Shown here piece by piece: positions 6,091-13,209 of a stretch of DNA of 14,444 nucleotides; position 1 is the stretch's first letter, and each line of letters opens with the position of its first letter. Made by a program: the position numbers and the translations under genes. The notes under the pieces are model-generated. The model saw only the letters and a list, made by a program, of their open reading frames with translations, had not been told where the DNA came from and searched no databases. The DNA is from Tyzzerella sp. UBA1042 (GTDB lineage: Bacteria > Bacillota > Clostridia > Lachnospirales > Anaerotignaceae): the NCBI GenBank assembly GCA_002316675.1, contig DCDZ01000006.1, positions 110,888-125,331 of the forward strand. The letters are read 5' to 3'.

Positions 6091-6324
6091 ATGAACAAGG
6101 TAAGGCGTGGCGCACTCCGCGAAATCATCGACAAGATCACCGACGCAAGGGACGCGCTGGAAATGCTGAAAGATGAAGAAGAGGAATACCGTGATAATAT
6201 GCCCGAAAATCTGCAAGGCTCCGAACGGTTTCAAACTGCCGATGAAGCTTGCGAATCTCTGTATGAAGCCGTCAGCCAACTTGAAGAAGCGGTGGACAAT
6301 ATAGAAACCGCCATAGGCGAATGA
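6091..6324 (+). CDS. Small acidic helical protein
   Basis: This 77-residue, strongly acidic protein is probably one long helical hairpin: residues 8-32 (LREIIDKITDARDALEMLKDEE) and 50-76 (ESLYEAVSQLEEAVDNIETAI), joined by NMPENLQGSERF. This pattern, with a conserved MPENLQxSER-like turn, is common in small proteins of Firmicutes phages and plasmids, none with known function that I can name. The ATG at 6091 follows AAAGGGG. It is the last gene of the second accessory unit and ends just before a strong bidirectional terminator. Confidence 0.7.
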   Translation: MNKVRRGALREIIDKITDARDALEMLKDEEEEYRDNMPENLQGSERFQTADEACESLYEAVSQLEEAVDNIETAIGE

Positions 6325-6338
6325 TCGTGCCAAACAGA

Positions 6339-6368
6339 AAACCCCGCCGGGTTATTCCGGCGGGGTTT
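6339..6368. terminator. Bidirectional terminator between convergent genes
   Basis: AAACCCCGCCGG (6339-6350) pairs with CCGGCGGGGTTT (6357-6368) around a 6-nt loop. Plus-strand transcripts get TTTCTTTAT and minus-strand transcripts get TTTTCTGTTT, so it can end both the 6091 gene and the leftward antitoxin gene, whose stop lies within it. Confidence 0.88.
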
Positions 6369-6564
6369 CTTTATCTCCTAAAACTATTCCGTCCGATGAA
6401 ATCAGGGCAACGAGTGCTTGCCGCATAACGTTGTATTCCGCTTCTTCCATCATCACTACTTTTCCGCGCTCTGTCTGAACGGCGAACATTTCCCCGCCCA
6501 GCAATATCTGTTGAATGTATTTGTCCGGGTCCTTTTTGAACTGGACAATATCTATGTCGATCAT
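6352..6564 (-). CDS. Phd/YefM-like antitoxin, no toxin partner visible
   Basis: This 70-residue protein resembles the N-terminal DNA-binding fold of Phd/YefM antitoxins. The pattern IVQFKKDPDKYIQQILLGGEMFAVQTERGKVVMMEEAEYNVM corresponds to the family's strand, helix, then 'dpvvVtrnGkpvavlvseeeY'. Antitoxins of this type repress their own promoter as dimers and neutralise a toxin such as Doc, YoeB or RelE. The start at 6564 was chosen over 6615 because a consensus promoter occupies 6587-6615 and a GGTGGGG ribosome binding site precedes 6564. The gene is monocistronic and bounded by a terminator, with no toxin on either side. It may act as a solitary regulator or protect against a host or rival toxin. 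Confidence 0.65.
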   Translation of the reverse strand: MIDIDIVQFKKDPDKYIQQILLGGEMFAVQTERGKVVMMEEAEYNVMRQALVALISSDGIVLGDKETPPE

Positions 6565-6583
6565 AGCCCCACCGCCTTTAATT

Positions 6584-6615
6584 GATATTATCATATAATA
6601 TCGGTGCTGTGTCAA
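6584..6615 (-). promoter_or_regulatory. Antitoxin promoter with overlapping dyad
   Basis: On the minus strand TTGACA (6610-6615), 17 bp and GATAAT (6587-6592) make a near-consensus promoter for the Phd-like gene. GATATTA (6584-6590) and TAATATC (6596-6602) form a perfect 7-bp inverted repeat across the -10 box, the expected site for autorepression. Confidence 0.7.
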
Positions 6616-6641
6616 GAAATCAGAAATTGCGCCAACAGAAA

Positions 6642-6677
6642 AGGCCCCGCGCTTGCCTTTCGGTTTACGCGGGGCCT
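6642..6677 (-). terminator. Terminator of the leftward late phage operon
   Basis: AGGCCCCGCG (6642-6651) and CGCGGGGCCT (6668-6677) form a perfect 10-bp stem with a 16-nt loop. On the minus strand it is followed by TTTTCTGTT. It lies beyond the last lysis gene and is the natural end of the late transcript. Confidence 0.8.
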
Positions 6678-6776
6678 ATTACGCGCCATATCTGCATTAC
6701 GGCGCGCCTAAATGTAGCCCGTCCGCGGAGGAATGCGGCGGGCTGGAAGCTGTCATGTTGTCCGAATCGGACAGGT
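6678..6776. other. Structured non-coding segment after the last late gene
   Basis: No gene is seen. The segment holds two further inverted repeats: an imperfect one with arms AGCCCGTCCGC and GCGGCGGGCT near 6717-6744, and a perfect palindrome TGTCCGAATCGGACA at 6759-6773 just beyond the holin stop. They may be extra 3' mRNA structure; no protein site can be assigned. Confidence 0.4.
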
Positions 6777-7142
6777 TTATTCTACGGTCACTTTGTTGGT
6801 CGGTTCTTCCGCTTCAATGTACTGTTGAATGTTGTCATTCGTCCCCCAAGCCTTTTTTGCTTCTGTAAGCACGGTTTCAATCAGGCTTGCAATGTCCTTT
6901 TCTGTGAAAAGGAACTTCAAAATCGTTGGAATGCGCTGGTAAATCCAGTCCGAAACGGCGGCGAACTTTAGGGACCCCGTGCCGCTCCCGAACTGTTTTT
7001 CAGCCTGCGTTACAAGGTTGAAAAGAATCTGCTTCAAAATTTTTGTTTCGCCGCGCTTGATAAGCACGATCACAAAAATAATGAATGCCAGAACCACAAG
7101 AACGCTGTCCCAATTTTGAACTAAAAAGTTGATAATGTTCAT
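6777..7142 (-). CDS. Phage holin, LL-H-like
   Basis: The 121-residue protein has one N-terminal membrane segment (residues about 12-28, VLVVLAFIIFVIVLIKRG) and a soluble amphipathic C-terminal part with LVTQAEKQFGSGTGSLKFAAVSDWIYQRIP. That pattern (membrane anchor, then 'aEk..G.GtGk.K...V') is typical of LL-H-family phage holins. Holins assemble in the cytoplasmic membrane and form lesions that release endolysin at a set time. The ATG at 7142 follows AGGAGAGG. It is the last gene of the leftward late operon, 12 bp after the endolysin stop, which supports a lysis role. Confidence in the family is moderate because the recognition is by eye. Confidence 0.65.
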   Translation of the reverse strand: MNIINFLVQNWDSVLVVLAFIIFVIVLIKRGETKILKQILFNLVTQAEKQFGSGTGSLKFAAVSDWIYQRIPTILKFLFTEKDIASLIETVLTEAKKAWGTNDNIQQYIEAEEPTNKVTVE

Positions 7143-7154
7143 GTTTTCCTCTCC

Positions 7155-8711
7155 TTATCGAATAAATGTCAGGTCCGAAACCTTGATCGCCGCAACAACG
7201 GCCCCGCCGTATGTGATAACGGCCCGGTCTTTGCTGATCTCTTTAACAACATGTTCGCGCGTATAGACAAAGCTTGCCAAACCGCCGCCCGTGTACGTCT
7301 TTGCACCAGCTTTCACCTTGACCACGCTCCCGGCCTTAATCGTTGCCGCTGTGCCGCCGGAAGAAGTCTGAACGTCTGCCGCGTCAACCCATCCGTAAAC
7401 AGTAGAGCCGCCGCCGCTCACGTTGACAAGGTGGTAAGGGTGCTTTGCTCCCGTGGCAATCTGTGTGACCTTTGCCGTTCCGGGCTTGCAAGCCGGGCCG
7501 CTCGTTGCGTTCGCGCTGGTATAGTGCTTGTTGCTCGTAAAGCGCACCACGTCGCCCACGGACAGCGCAACGCCCGTACCCGTGTTATTTGACCCGCTCG
7601 GCGTTGCCGCCGCTCCTGTGCCGCCTGTGGCGTTCGTGGCGGTGTCATAGGTGATATAGGGTAATTTCCCGTGTTTGGTCCATTTGCGCCCATTCAGGCC
7701 GGAAATTGCGCCGATGTTTAAGCAAGCTGTAACCTGAACGCAATTCTTGAAAGCCGGTGTGCATTCGATCACTTTCCCGTTTCCGATATAAACGCCGATA
7801 TGACCCGGAAGCCACACAGCTTCGCCCGGAACAATATTCCCGAAACTCGTTGAAACGCCCGTGCATTTCGTAATCATGGTGTCGGCCCCAATGTCAGGAA
7901 CACCGTTCACGGCATATCCCGCGCCGCCGTAAGATTTTGAAGCGTCGCCGCTCCATCCCCACAAAACACCTTTAATAAGGCACACGCAATCAAAACCATA
8001 AACGGGCGGATTCTGATTCGCCGCGGCTTTAATCATAGTCGTTCGCGCCGCCTGTTTGTTATAGCTGTGATTCGTGCAATACCTCTGAACGTTCCCACCC
8101 GTCAGCGGCGCACCGAAACAGCCCATTACATAAAGCGTCTTGTAATGGTCCACGATGTTTTGAAGTTTCTTGATGAAATCTGTGCTTGTCATTTTGACCG
8201 CTCCTTTTGCATTGTTATTTGACCCCGCGGGTGGCGCGCTCACGCTGTCGTAAGCGGCCAGCCCGTAAGATTCAATGATGTTAATAAGCTTGTCCGAATA
8301 TGTCGGGTCGGTGGCGTACCCCGCCACTCTGATCGCAACGCAAGCTTTTTTATAATCCGTTTCCCCGACAACGGCTTTATACCGGGCAAGGCCCGTTAAT
8401 AAAGCGGAGTGATCGGAAACGGAAGCTTCCCAGCTATCATAGGCGCGGAAAAGTGCCGTGATCGTCGTATAGCTTACGCCGTTGTAGCATTCTTGCGTCT
8501 GCGCGCTGTAAACCTTTCCTTTCCATGTGGACCCGGCCTTGATTCCGAAAAGCGCGTTTGCCTTGACCGTCAGGCCGGATTTTCCCCAGCCGCTTTCAAG
8601 AATCGCTTGTGCAATGGTTAGGGAAGCGAGAACGCCGCATTTCTTCATGTCCGCCGCGGCAAGCTTTCCCACCCGCTCAATGAATGATTTTTGTTCCTGT
8701 GTGATCGCCAT
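7155..8711 (-). CDS. Modular endolysin: glucosaminidase, NlpC/P60 and SH3-like domains
   Basis: This 518-residue peptidoglycan hydrolase frees phage progeny. Residues 1-155 match the glucosaminidase (GH73-like) fold, with the catalytic glutamate probably E39 in ILESGWG, plus the ANALFGIKA and YDSWEASVSDHSALL patterns. Residues 175-355 form an NlpC/P60 cysteine peptidase with C242 in GFDCVCLIKGVLW and H304 in GHIGVYIGNGKVIE. This domain would cleave the stem peptide. Two linkers rich in Gly/Ser/Asn/Thr (about 157-172 and 357-380) separate the domains. The C-terminal part (381-518) contains two SH3-like wall-binding segments beginning VALSVGDVVRF and IKAGSVVKVKAGAK. The ATG at 8711 follows GGAGGT. 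No signal peptide is seen, so export would depend on the neighbouring holins. The combination of a glycan cleaver and a peptide cleaver in one enzyme fits a Gram-positive host. Confidence 0.9.
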   Translation of the reverse strand: MAITQEQKSFIERVGKLAAADMKKCGVLASLTIAQAILESGWGKSGLTVKANALFGIKAGSTWKGKVYSAQTQECYNGVSYTTITALFRAYDSWEASVSDHSALLTGLARYKAVVGETDYKKACVAIRVAGYATDPTYSDKLINIIESYGLAAYDSVSAPPAGSNNNAKGAVKMTSTDFIKKLQNIVDHYKTLYVMGCFGAPLTGGNVQRYCTNHSYNKQAARTTMIKAAANQNPPVYGFDCVCLIKGVLWGWSGDASKSYGGAGYAVNGVPDIGADTMITKCTGVSTSFGNIVPGEAVWLPGHIGVYIGNGKVIECTPAFKNCVQVTACLNIGAISGLNGRKWTKHGKLPYITYDTATNATGGTGAAATPSGSNNTGTGVALSVGDVVRFTSNKHYTSANATSGPACKPGTAKVTQIATGAKHPYHLVNVSGGGSTVYGWVDAADVQTSSGGTAATIKAGSVVKVKAGAKTYTGGGLASFVYTREHVVKEISKDRAVITYGGAVVAAIKVSDLTFIR

Positions 8712-8724
8712 TTTTTAACCTCCG

Positions 8725-9096
8725 TTACGGCGTTATGTTATTTACATCAACAGGCGTTCCCCCGGTTACTTTTGGGTTCTCCTTTGCGATTTTCACAACA
8801 TTTTCCGCCTTTGCTTTCCATGCGTAAAACCCTATTGAAGAGCCTGTTGGCGCGCCGACGTAAGTTAGGAACACGCCCAACTGTGAAACGTCGATAAATA
8901 CAATCTTGATCGCTACGACAAACCCGATAAAATAGGTAATAAGAACCGCTAAAAGAATGAATTTTGAAAACTCAATCTTCCCCCGCGGCTCCTTTTTCGC
9001 CTGTCGCCGCTTCCGGCTTTTCCGCATGGATTCGATTGAATGAACCAGAACAGCCCCGGCAATCAGGCCCGCGGCGGCACTGATTAAGTAATTCAT
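8725..9096 (-). CDS. Small membrane protein, putative holin
   Basis: The 123-residue protein has three likely membrane segments: residues 3-18 (YLISAAAGLIAGAVLV), 45-68 (KFILLAVLITYFIGFVVAIKIVFI) and a weaker one at 73-93 (LGVFLTYVGAPTGSSIGFYAW). A strongly basic loop (MRKSRKRRQAKKEPRGK) lies after the first. Size, basic loop and position immediately upstream of the endolysin fit a holin, but the family is not recognised with certainty. The ATG at 9096 follows GGCGGTG. Confidence 0.6.
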   Translation of the reverse strand: MNYLISAAAGLIAGAVLVHSIESMRKSRKRRQAKKEPRGKIEFSKFILLAVLITYFIGFVVAIKIVFIDVSQLGVFLTYVGAPTGSSIGFYAWKAKAENVVKIAKENPKVTGGTPVDVNNITP

Positions 9097-9111
9097 TTCC
9101 GCACCGCCTTT

Positions 9112-9414
9112 CTATTCAGAACCGCCCTCCAGCCTGTCAATTCGCTTGTGCGCCTGTTTCGCGGACGCTTCAACGCTTGTCAGGCGTGAAATTACCTCAA
9201 TGTGCTGGGATTCCTGCTTTTCGTCCTGCCGCTCCTGTTTTCGCTTGATGTCGTCAATGCCGGATTTTATATATCCGATTTCGGTTAGGACGGTTCCGTT
9301 TTGTTTGCCGTCCTGCTGGTCGTCCTTTTTCTTGTTCCTGCCGAACGCGATATAAGCGAAAACGATTGAAGCAACAGGCCCGACAACCGCCAGCACGGTC
9401 AACAATTCCTGCAT
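9112..9414 (-). CDS. Membrane-anchored coiled-coil protein, XhlA-like
   Basis: This 100-residue protein has an N-terminal membrane segment (residues 3-25, ELLTVLAVVGPVASIVFAYIAFG), then a basic stretch NKKK, then a charged heptad-like coiled coil to the end (IGYIKSGIDDIKRKQERQDE and LTSVEASAKQAHKRIDRLEG). The layout, with a single anchor and a coiled coil, resembles XhlA-type lysis proteins of Bacillus phages but with the anchor at the opposite end, so it may be an unrelated holin partner or spanin-like factor. The ATG at 9414 has GGAGGT upstream, which overlaps the stop of the preceding gene. It belongs to the tightly spaced lysis operon. Confidence 0.6.
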   Translation of the reverse strand: MQELLTVLAVVGPVASIVFAYIAFGRNKKKDDQQDGKQNGTVLTEIGYIKSGIDDIKRKQERQDEKQESQHIEVISRLTSVEASAKQAHKRIDRLEGGSE

Positions 9415-9420
9415 ACTCTG

Positions 9421-9897
9421 TTACCTCCAAGAAATAAAGTCTTTGTATATGCTCCCTAACGTGTAGGGCGGTATTTTGGGTGGTCCGGTTCCGGGCTTTC
9501 CCGTCAGGCGCGCCCACACCCAAATCAGCCAGCGGGCGGTGTCCTCCGCCCATATCGCAAGCGGCATAATTGCGAACCATAGCAAGCCGTAAGCGGGGCA
9601 AATCTGCCCCAGCACATTGCCCGGAATCCCGCTGTAATCCCAAACCGCAAGCCCAAGCCATAGATTCAGCGCGCACCCGCTCACAAACTCGACGGCAAGA
9701 ACAATGCCAGCCCCTATAAGGGACTGGCATACAATCTTCATGCGGTAGAATTGGGGAACCTGATTGATCGCACCGACTAACACCCCACACAGCCCGCCGA
9801 CAATCAGCATGACCGGGTGTGAGTAGCCGCGCCATAGGGTTTCAAATGTCACATAAACCGCGCCCAACGCAATCCATATCACGAAAACGCGCTTCAT
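9421..9897 (-). CDS. CmpB-like multi-pass membrane protein of the lysis cassette
   Basis: The 158-residue product has about four membrane segments and the strong family pattern FETLWRGYSHPVMLIVGGLCG, then VEFVSGCALNLWLGLAVWDY and GNVLGQICPAYGLLW. This matches the family annotated in databases as 'putative ABC transporter permease' (CmpB), small copies of which sit in lysis cassettes of gut Firmicutes phages. The name is historical and no transporter function is implied here. In this position it may act as a holin or holin partner. The ATG at 9897 overlaps the upstream stop as ATGA, and the next gene follows after 6 bp. Confidence 0.75.
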   Translation of the reverse strand: MKRVFVIWIALGAVYVTFETLWRGYSHPVMLIVGGLCGVLVGAINQVPQFYRMKIVCQSLIGAGIVLAVEFVSGCALNLWLGLAVWDYSGIPGNVLGQICPAYGLLWFAIMPLAIWAEDTARWLIWVWARLTGKPGTGPPKIPPYTLGSIYKDFISWR

Positions 9898-10379
9898 GCC
9901 GTACCACCCGCCGCTTCGATAAGAGCCGACATGCTGTTTGCAAGGTCCGCGGGCAAATCCGCTCCATAGACAATTGAATTCAATTCTTGCAAATCGGCTC
10001 TTTTTATCCATGCGTTCACATGGTTGCAGTACGTCCGGTGGTAAAAGACATGTTCTGTCGCGGCCTTTGCAAGCGCGGTGAACTCTTCTGCCGGATACAT
10101 ACGGCACAATTCGCCGTCTGAATGATAGGGGACCTCCGCGGCCCCGTCTTTTACGCTTGAAAGTTGCGCCATAATTTCCGTTTGGTCATGTTCCGTCAGA
10201 CTGTACCGCTTGCCGTTTACCTCAACACCCGCATAAATAGCGGCGGTGCAATCCGCGCCGATCTCCGCTTTCTTCGCTGTGCGTACCTGCTCAACGTCGT
10301 TCCAGTCATCGGGCGGCGTTACGCCCTTACTTACAAGGCGCATACTGCGTATACTGTCCGTTCTGTGTTTCACGCTCAT
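9894..10379 (-). CDS. DUF4376-like phage protein, possible fibre assembly factor
   Basis: The 161-residue protein carries the pattern EVNGKRYSLTEHDQTEIMAQ and later VPYHSDGELCRMYPAEEF, ending in HRTYCNHVNAWI. These are the signature segments of the DUF4376-type domain found in phage tail-fibre neighbourhoods, where it is thought to assist or cap fibre proteins. It is soluble with no signal peptide. Its ATG at 10379 overlaps the stop of the variable target gene as ATGA (10376-10379), so the two are translationally coupled. That supports a partner role for the variable protein, but direct evidence is lacking. Confidence 0.7.
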   Translation of the reverse strand: MSVKHRTDSIRSMRLVSKGVTPPDDWNDVEQVRTAKKAEIGADCTAAIYAGVEVNGKRYSLTEHDQTEIMAQLSSVKDGAAEVPYHSDGELCRMYPAEEFTALAKAATEHVFYHRTYCNHVNAWIKRADLQELNSIVYGADLPADLANSMSALIEAAGGTA

Positions 10380-12103
10380 TCAAAATTCCCCCCTGCCGAC
10401 ACAATGAAGCAATCGCCCGTGGCTCCGTTCCGATCTACCTTGATTCGGAAGTTATAGCCCCATTCGGCGGCTGTTTTTGTGGTATTCGAGAAAAAGAACT
10501 TACTGCTTCCCAGCACAGCGGTTGTCACGTCCTCCCACGTGGGGGAAGCGTCATTTCCATTGTTGCACACTTCAACGGTGAACGTCGCGCCGGGCGGAAT
10601 CTGCCGGGTGACGCTCATGATCGCTTTTTCGATCATGTCATCAGCCGCAAGAGGGGTGGCAAGCGTCAATTCAATTTCCGTGACGTTTTTTGTGAATGTG
10701 TATGTCCGGGTCGCCGTTCCTCCGTAATCGTCCGTTGCTGTGATCGTCAATGTATGGGACCCGTTCAGAATTTGCAACCATTCCGCCGCGGTGACGTTGA
10801 AAGAATAGCTTTGCCCGCTGGTGGCGGTGAAACTCCGTTTCTGCACCCCGTCGATTTTCTCAACGGCGGTGATTGTCTGCCCGCTGTCCGGGTCCGTGAT
10901 GGTATACGACTGATTGAACGCCCCGGTCTTTGTTCCAAGATCGCCGTCGCTTCCGCTGATCGCCGGGGCGGTGTTGTTGATGACGGTCCGCGTTGCGCTG
11001 GTCTGATAGGCCGATTCCGCGCCCGCGCCGTCGTAGGCTTTGACACGGTATGCGACGGAAGCCCAGCCGAACGTGATCGAATCGGAGAACGTGCGGTTGA
11101 TACCCTTGTAAATCTGCACCCATGCGCCGCCGTTGTACTGCCGTTCAAGCGTGTACCCGGATAAATTTCCGTCGTCGTCGCTGGAGTTTCCCCAGCTTAC
11201 CGTCAGGCTTTCACCGCCGCGAACGGTCGTCGGTACGGTGATGGTCGGTGGGGTGGATGGGGCGCGGTTCCAAACAATGGTATATGCGCCGTCACTGTCC
11301 GGGGAATCAGATACCAAGATTGAAGATGACAAATTACAAAGCGGGCGAACACCCCTGCGGCCGGTGTACGCGCTGTAGTTGCCCAGCGCGCCGGAGGAAT
11401 CGACACTGCGCACGCTGCCCGAGTAGGACGCGTACGGCGTTCTAAGCCAGTAGTACCACGGGGCCGACGTATTGAAGTTTGTGTTCGTGTATTCGCTTTT
11501 ACTTACGCATTCGGCGGTGGGGTAGGCAAGGCGGGAAGCGTCTGTGCTGAACGCCGCAAGCGCGGCCCCCTCTGCAACTCCGTTTTCGTTCGCCAGCCCG
11601 ACTTCGGTTGTGGACGCAAGAAAAATTTTGTCCGTTGCTGTTTCGGACGCGCCGCCGTCCGTTATGGTGTTCCGGGCAACGGTAAGCGTGGTTGATAGCA
11701 GGGCGGCGCTCATGTTCGCGGAGAAGCCCGCCAGAAAGCCCGCTTCCGCGTCGTACTCGTTTTTGTTATCCCATACATTGGCGTTATTCGGCGGCGCATC
11801 TGCGCCGTGCTGGGCGGCGTACCATGCGCCCGCGGCGGCGGGACTGTTCAGCCATTGGCGGAGGTTTGAATAAATATATCGGTTGTTGCCGTAAGAACGG
11901 CGGTTGCTGTCGCTGTTGCTTGCTTCGATAGCGTCAAAGCATTTCAAAGAAATGATTTTGTCCGTCATTAGGGTAACAGCCCCGGACGGATAGCCGGAAT
12001 GGTTCTTGTCAACGATCTTCCATACGATAGGCTTTCCGTTGTATAGCGTTCCGGTGTCTTTGACCAGCGCGTTCACGCCCAGCGCGCTTAAAGCTTGTGC
12101 CAT
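10376..12103 (-). CDS. DGR variable target protein (DUF6273-like plus Ig/FN3 domains), probable tail adhesin
   Basis: This 575-residue phage protein contains the variable repeat. Residues about 15-280 form a DUF6273-like domain (YNGKPIVWKI, ISLKCFDAI, NLRQWLNS, then WYYWLRTP and RGVRPLCNLSS), a C-type-lectin-like scaffold often diversified in Firmicutes phages. The VR covers residues 225-255. Its exposed loops contain Y227, G229, S230, S233, D235, the run 241-244, T247 and R249, all at codons that are AAC, AAT or TAC in the template. Residues about 283-372 look like a fibronectin type III domain (SLTVSWGNSSDDDGNLSGYTL), and a further Ig-like segment (373-470) and a C-terminal domain follow. 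It is probably the receptor-binding protein. The ATG at 12103 has AAGGAGAG upstream and lies inside the end of the RT gene (16-bp overlap). Confidence 0.88.
   Translation of the reverse strand: MAQALSALGVNALVKDTGTLYNGKPIVWKIVDKNHSGYPSGAVTLMTDKIISLKCFDAIEASNSDSNRRSYGNNRYIYSNLRQWLNSPAAAGAWYAAQHGADAPPNNANVWDNKNEYDAEAGFLAGFSANMSAALLSTTLTVARNTITDGGASETATDKIFLASTTEVGLANENGVAEGAALAAFSTDASRLAYPTAECVSKSEYTNTNFNTSAPWYYWLRTPYASYSGSVRSVDSSGALGNYSAYTGRRGVRPLCNLSSSILVSDSPDSDGAYTIVWNRAPSTPPTITVPTTVRGGESLTVSWGNSSDDDGNLSGYTLERQYNGGAWVQIYKGINRTFSDSITFGWASVAYRVKAYDGAGAESAYQTSATRTVINNTAPAISGSDGDLGTKTGAFNQSYTITDPDSGQTITAVEKIDGVQKRSFTATSGQSYSFNVTAAEWLQILNGSHTLTITATDDYGGTATRTYTFTKNVTEIELTLATPLAADDMIEKAIMSVTRQIPPGATFTVEVCNNGNDASPTWEDVTTAVLGSSKFFFSNTTKTAAEWGYNFRIKVDRNGATGDCFIVSAGGNFE
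11340..11431 (-). repeat. DGR variable repeat (VR)
   Basis: This 92-bp segment aligns without gaps to the template repeat at 13474-13565. There are 13 mismatches. Twelve fall where the template sense (minus) strand has A, out of 23 such A positions; only one falls on a non-A base. The end with the identical GGTGTTCGCCCGCT segment (11340-11356 side) is the likely initiation-of-mutagenic-homology region. Confidence 0.95.
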
Positions 12104-13209
12104 TGTTTTTCACTCTCCTTGAATAGTTTCTTGAAATAGCGGTCCATGTCCCGAACAAGATGGTAACTGTCGCCTTTCAGCGCGTGACCCCTCCAGCTTT
12201 GATAGGATTGTTCTACCTGAAAGAGTTCGATTTTCCCCATGTCGTATAGTTTCCGCTGTTTCTTTAATCTGCGTCTTACATTGTTTTTGCTCACCCGCCT
12301 AACCTTGCGAACTACTTTGCCGCTGTCGGTCAAATAAGTATGAAATCCAAGAAAGTCAATCCCGTTTTTCAGCGGAAAGATGTTCGTCTTATTATTCAGG
12401 GAAATCCCCAGCGCGGTCACGTACTTTTCAATCTCTGCCCGGCAATACTGCAAATGGGCCTTGTCCTCATGAATCAAATAAAAGTCGTCCATGTACCGCC
12501 CATAAAAGCGAATGCCCAGCTTTTCTTTTATAAAATGGTCCATTCCCGAAAGGTACATGACCGCGAACCACTGTGAAGTTTGGTTTCCGATAGGAATTCC
12601 GGGGTTCTCTGTGCTGTCAATAATCATGTCTGTAAGCCACAAAATATTAGGGTCCCGAATATACTTGTGAACCATCTTTTTCAACGGTCCATGCTGAATG
12701 GAATAGAAATATTTTGAAACGTCGCCTTTCAATACCCACCCGTCAGCATATCCGCCCATTTGCGGAGGAACCCGCGGCAACCCCTCCTCCCGGTGTTCGC
12801 GCTCCGCGCGTGACTTACGTTCAAAATAGTATGAACGCATGAAATCTTCCAGCCGATACAGTCCATAATGTGTGCCTTTCCCGGCTTGTGAAGCGTAGTT
12901 GTCAATTAAGAAGCTTCGTTCAAACGCGGGTCCAAGTATGTTATCGCATAGGGAATGCTGAACAACCTTGTCTTTGAATGCGTTTGTCATTACCACCCGT
13001 TCTTTCGGCTCATAGACCCGAAATACGAAATAGTCAGACATTTTGTAGGTTTTATTTTTCAGCATTTCCGAAAGTAGGCACAGGGCTTCAAGCAAATTTG
13101 CTTCAAATTTTGCAACGCTTTCTTTTCCCCGTTTGCCCCGGCGGGCTTTCAAAAATCCGGCGTATAAGCTGCCGAAATCATAAACCCGCTCGAAATTTGC
13201 GTTTATCAT
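12088..13209 (-). CDS. DGR reverse transcriptase
   Basis: The 373-residue enzyme copies the TR RNA into error-prone cDNA that replaces the VR. It has the reverse transcriptase motifs in order: GDVSKYFYSI with D163, then IPIGNQTSQW (residues 205-214) with the GNxTSQ form typical of DGR enzymes, then YMDD at 239-242 (RFYGRYMDDFYLI) holding two catalytic aspartates, then the LGFHTYLTDSGKV thumb-side segment at 287-299. There is no maturase or endonuclease domain, and the length fits the family. The start at 13209 is chosen because AAGGAG lies upstream; the in-frame ATG at 13284 lies inside a hairpin. The gene follows the TR and overlaps the target gene by 16 bp, so the RT and target are coupled. 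Confidence 0.93.
   Translation of the reverse strand: MINANFERVYDFGSLYAGFLKARRGKRGKESVAKFEANLLEALCLLSEMLKNKTYKMSDYFVFRVYEPKERVVMTNAFKDKVVQHSLCDNILGPAFERSFLIDNYASQAGKGTHYGLYRLEDFMRSYYFERKSRAEREHREEGLPRVPPQMGGYADGWVLKGDVSKYFYSIQHGPLKKMVHKYIRDPNILWLTDMIIDSTENPGIPIGNQTSQWFAVMYLSGMDHFIKEKLGIRFYGRYMDDFYLIHEDKAHLQYCRAEIEKYVTALGISLNNKTNIFPLKNGIDFLGFHTYLTDSGKVVRKVRRVSKNNVRRRLKKQRKLYDMGKIELFQVEQSYQSWRGHALKGDSYHLVRDMDRYFKKLFKESEKQWHKL

Noticed and set aside
7418..7866. Open frames overlapping the endolysin in other frames
   Set aside because: They lie within the well-supported endolysin coding region and lack ribosome binding sites and recognisable domains.
9421..9897. The CmpB-like protein as a real ABC transporter permease
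   Set aside because: There is no ATPase or substrate-binding gene nearby, the protein is small, and it sits in a lysis operon. The database name is not evidence of transport.
10376..12103. A second variable repeat in the target or elsewhere
   Set aside because: I looked for other copies of the GGTGTTCGCCCGCT and TCCTCCGGCGCGCTG segments; only the TR and the one VR were seen.
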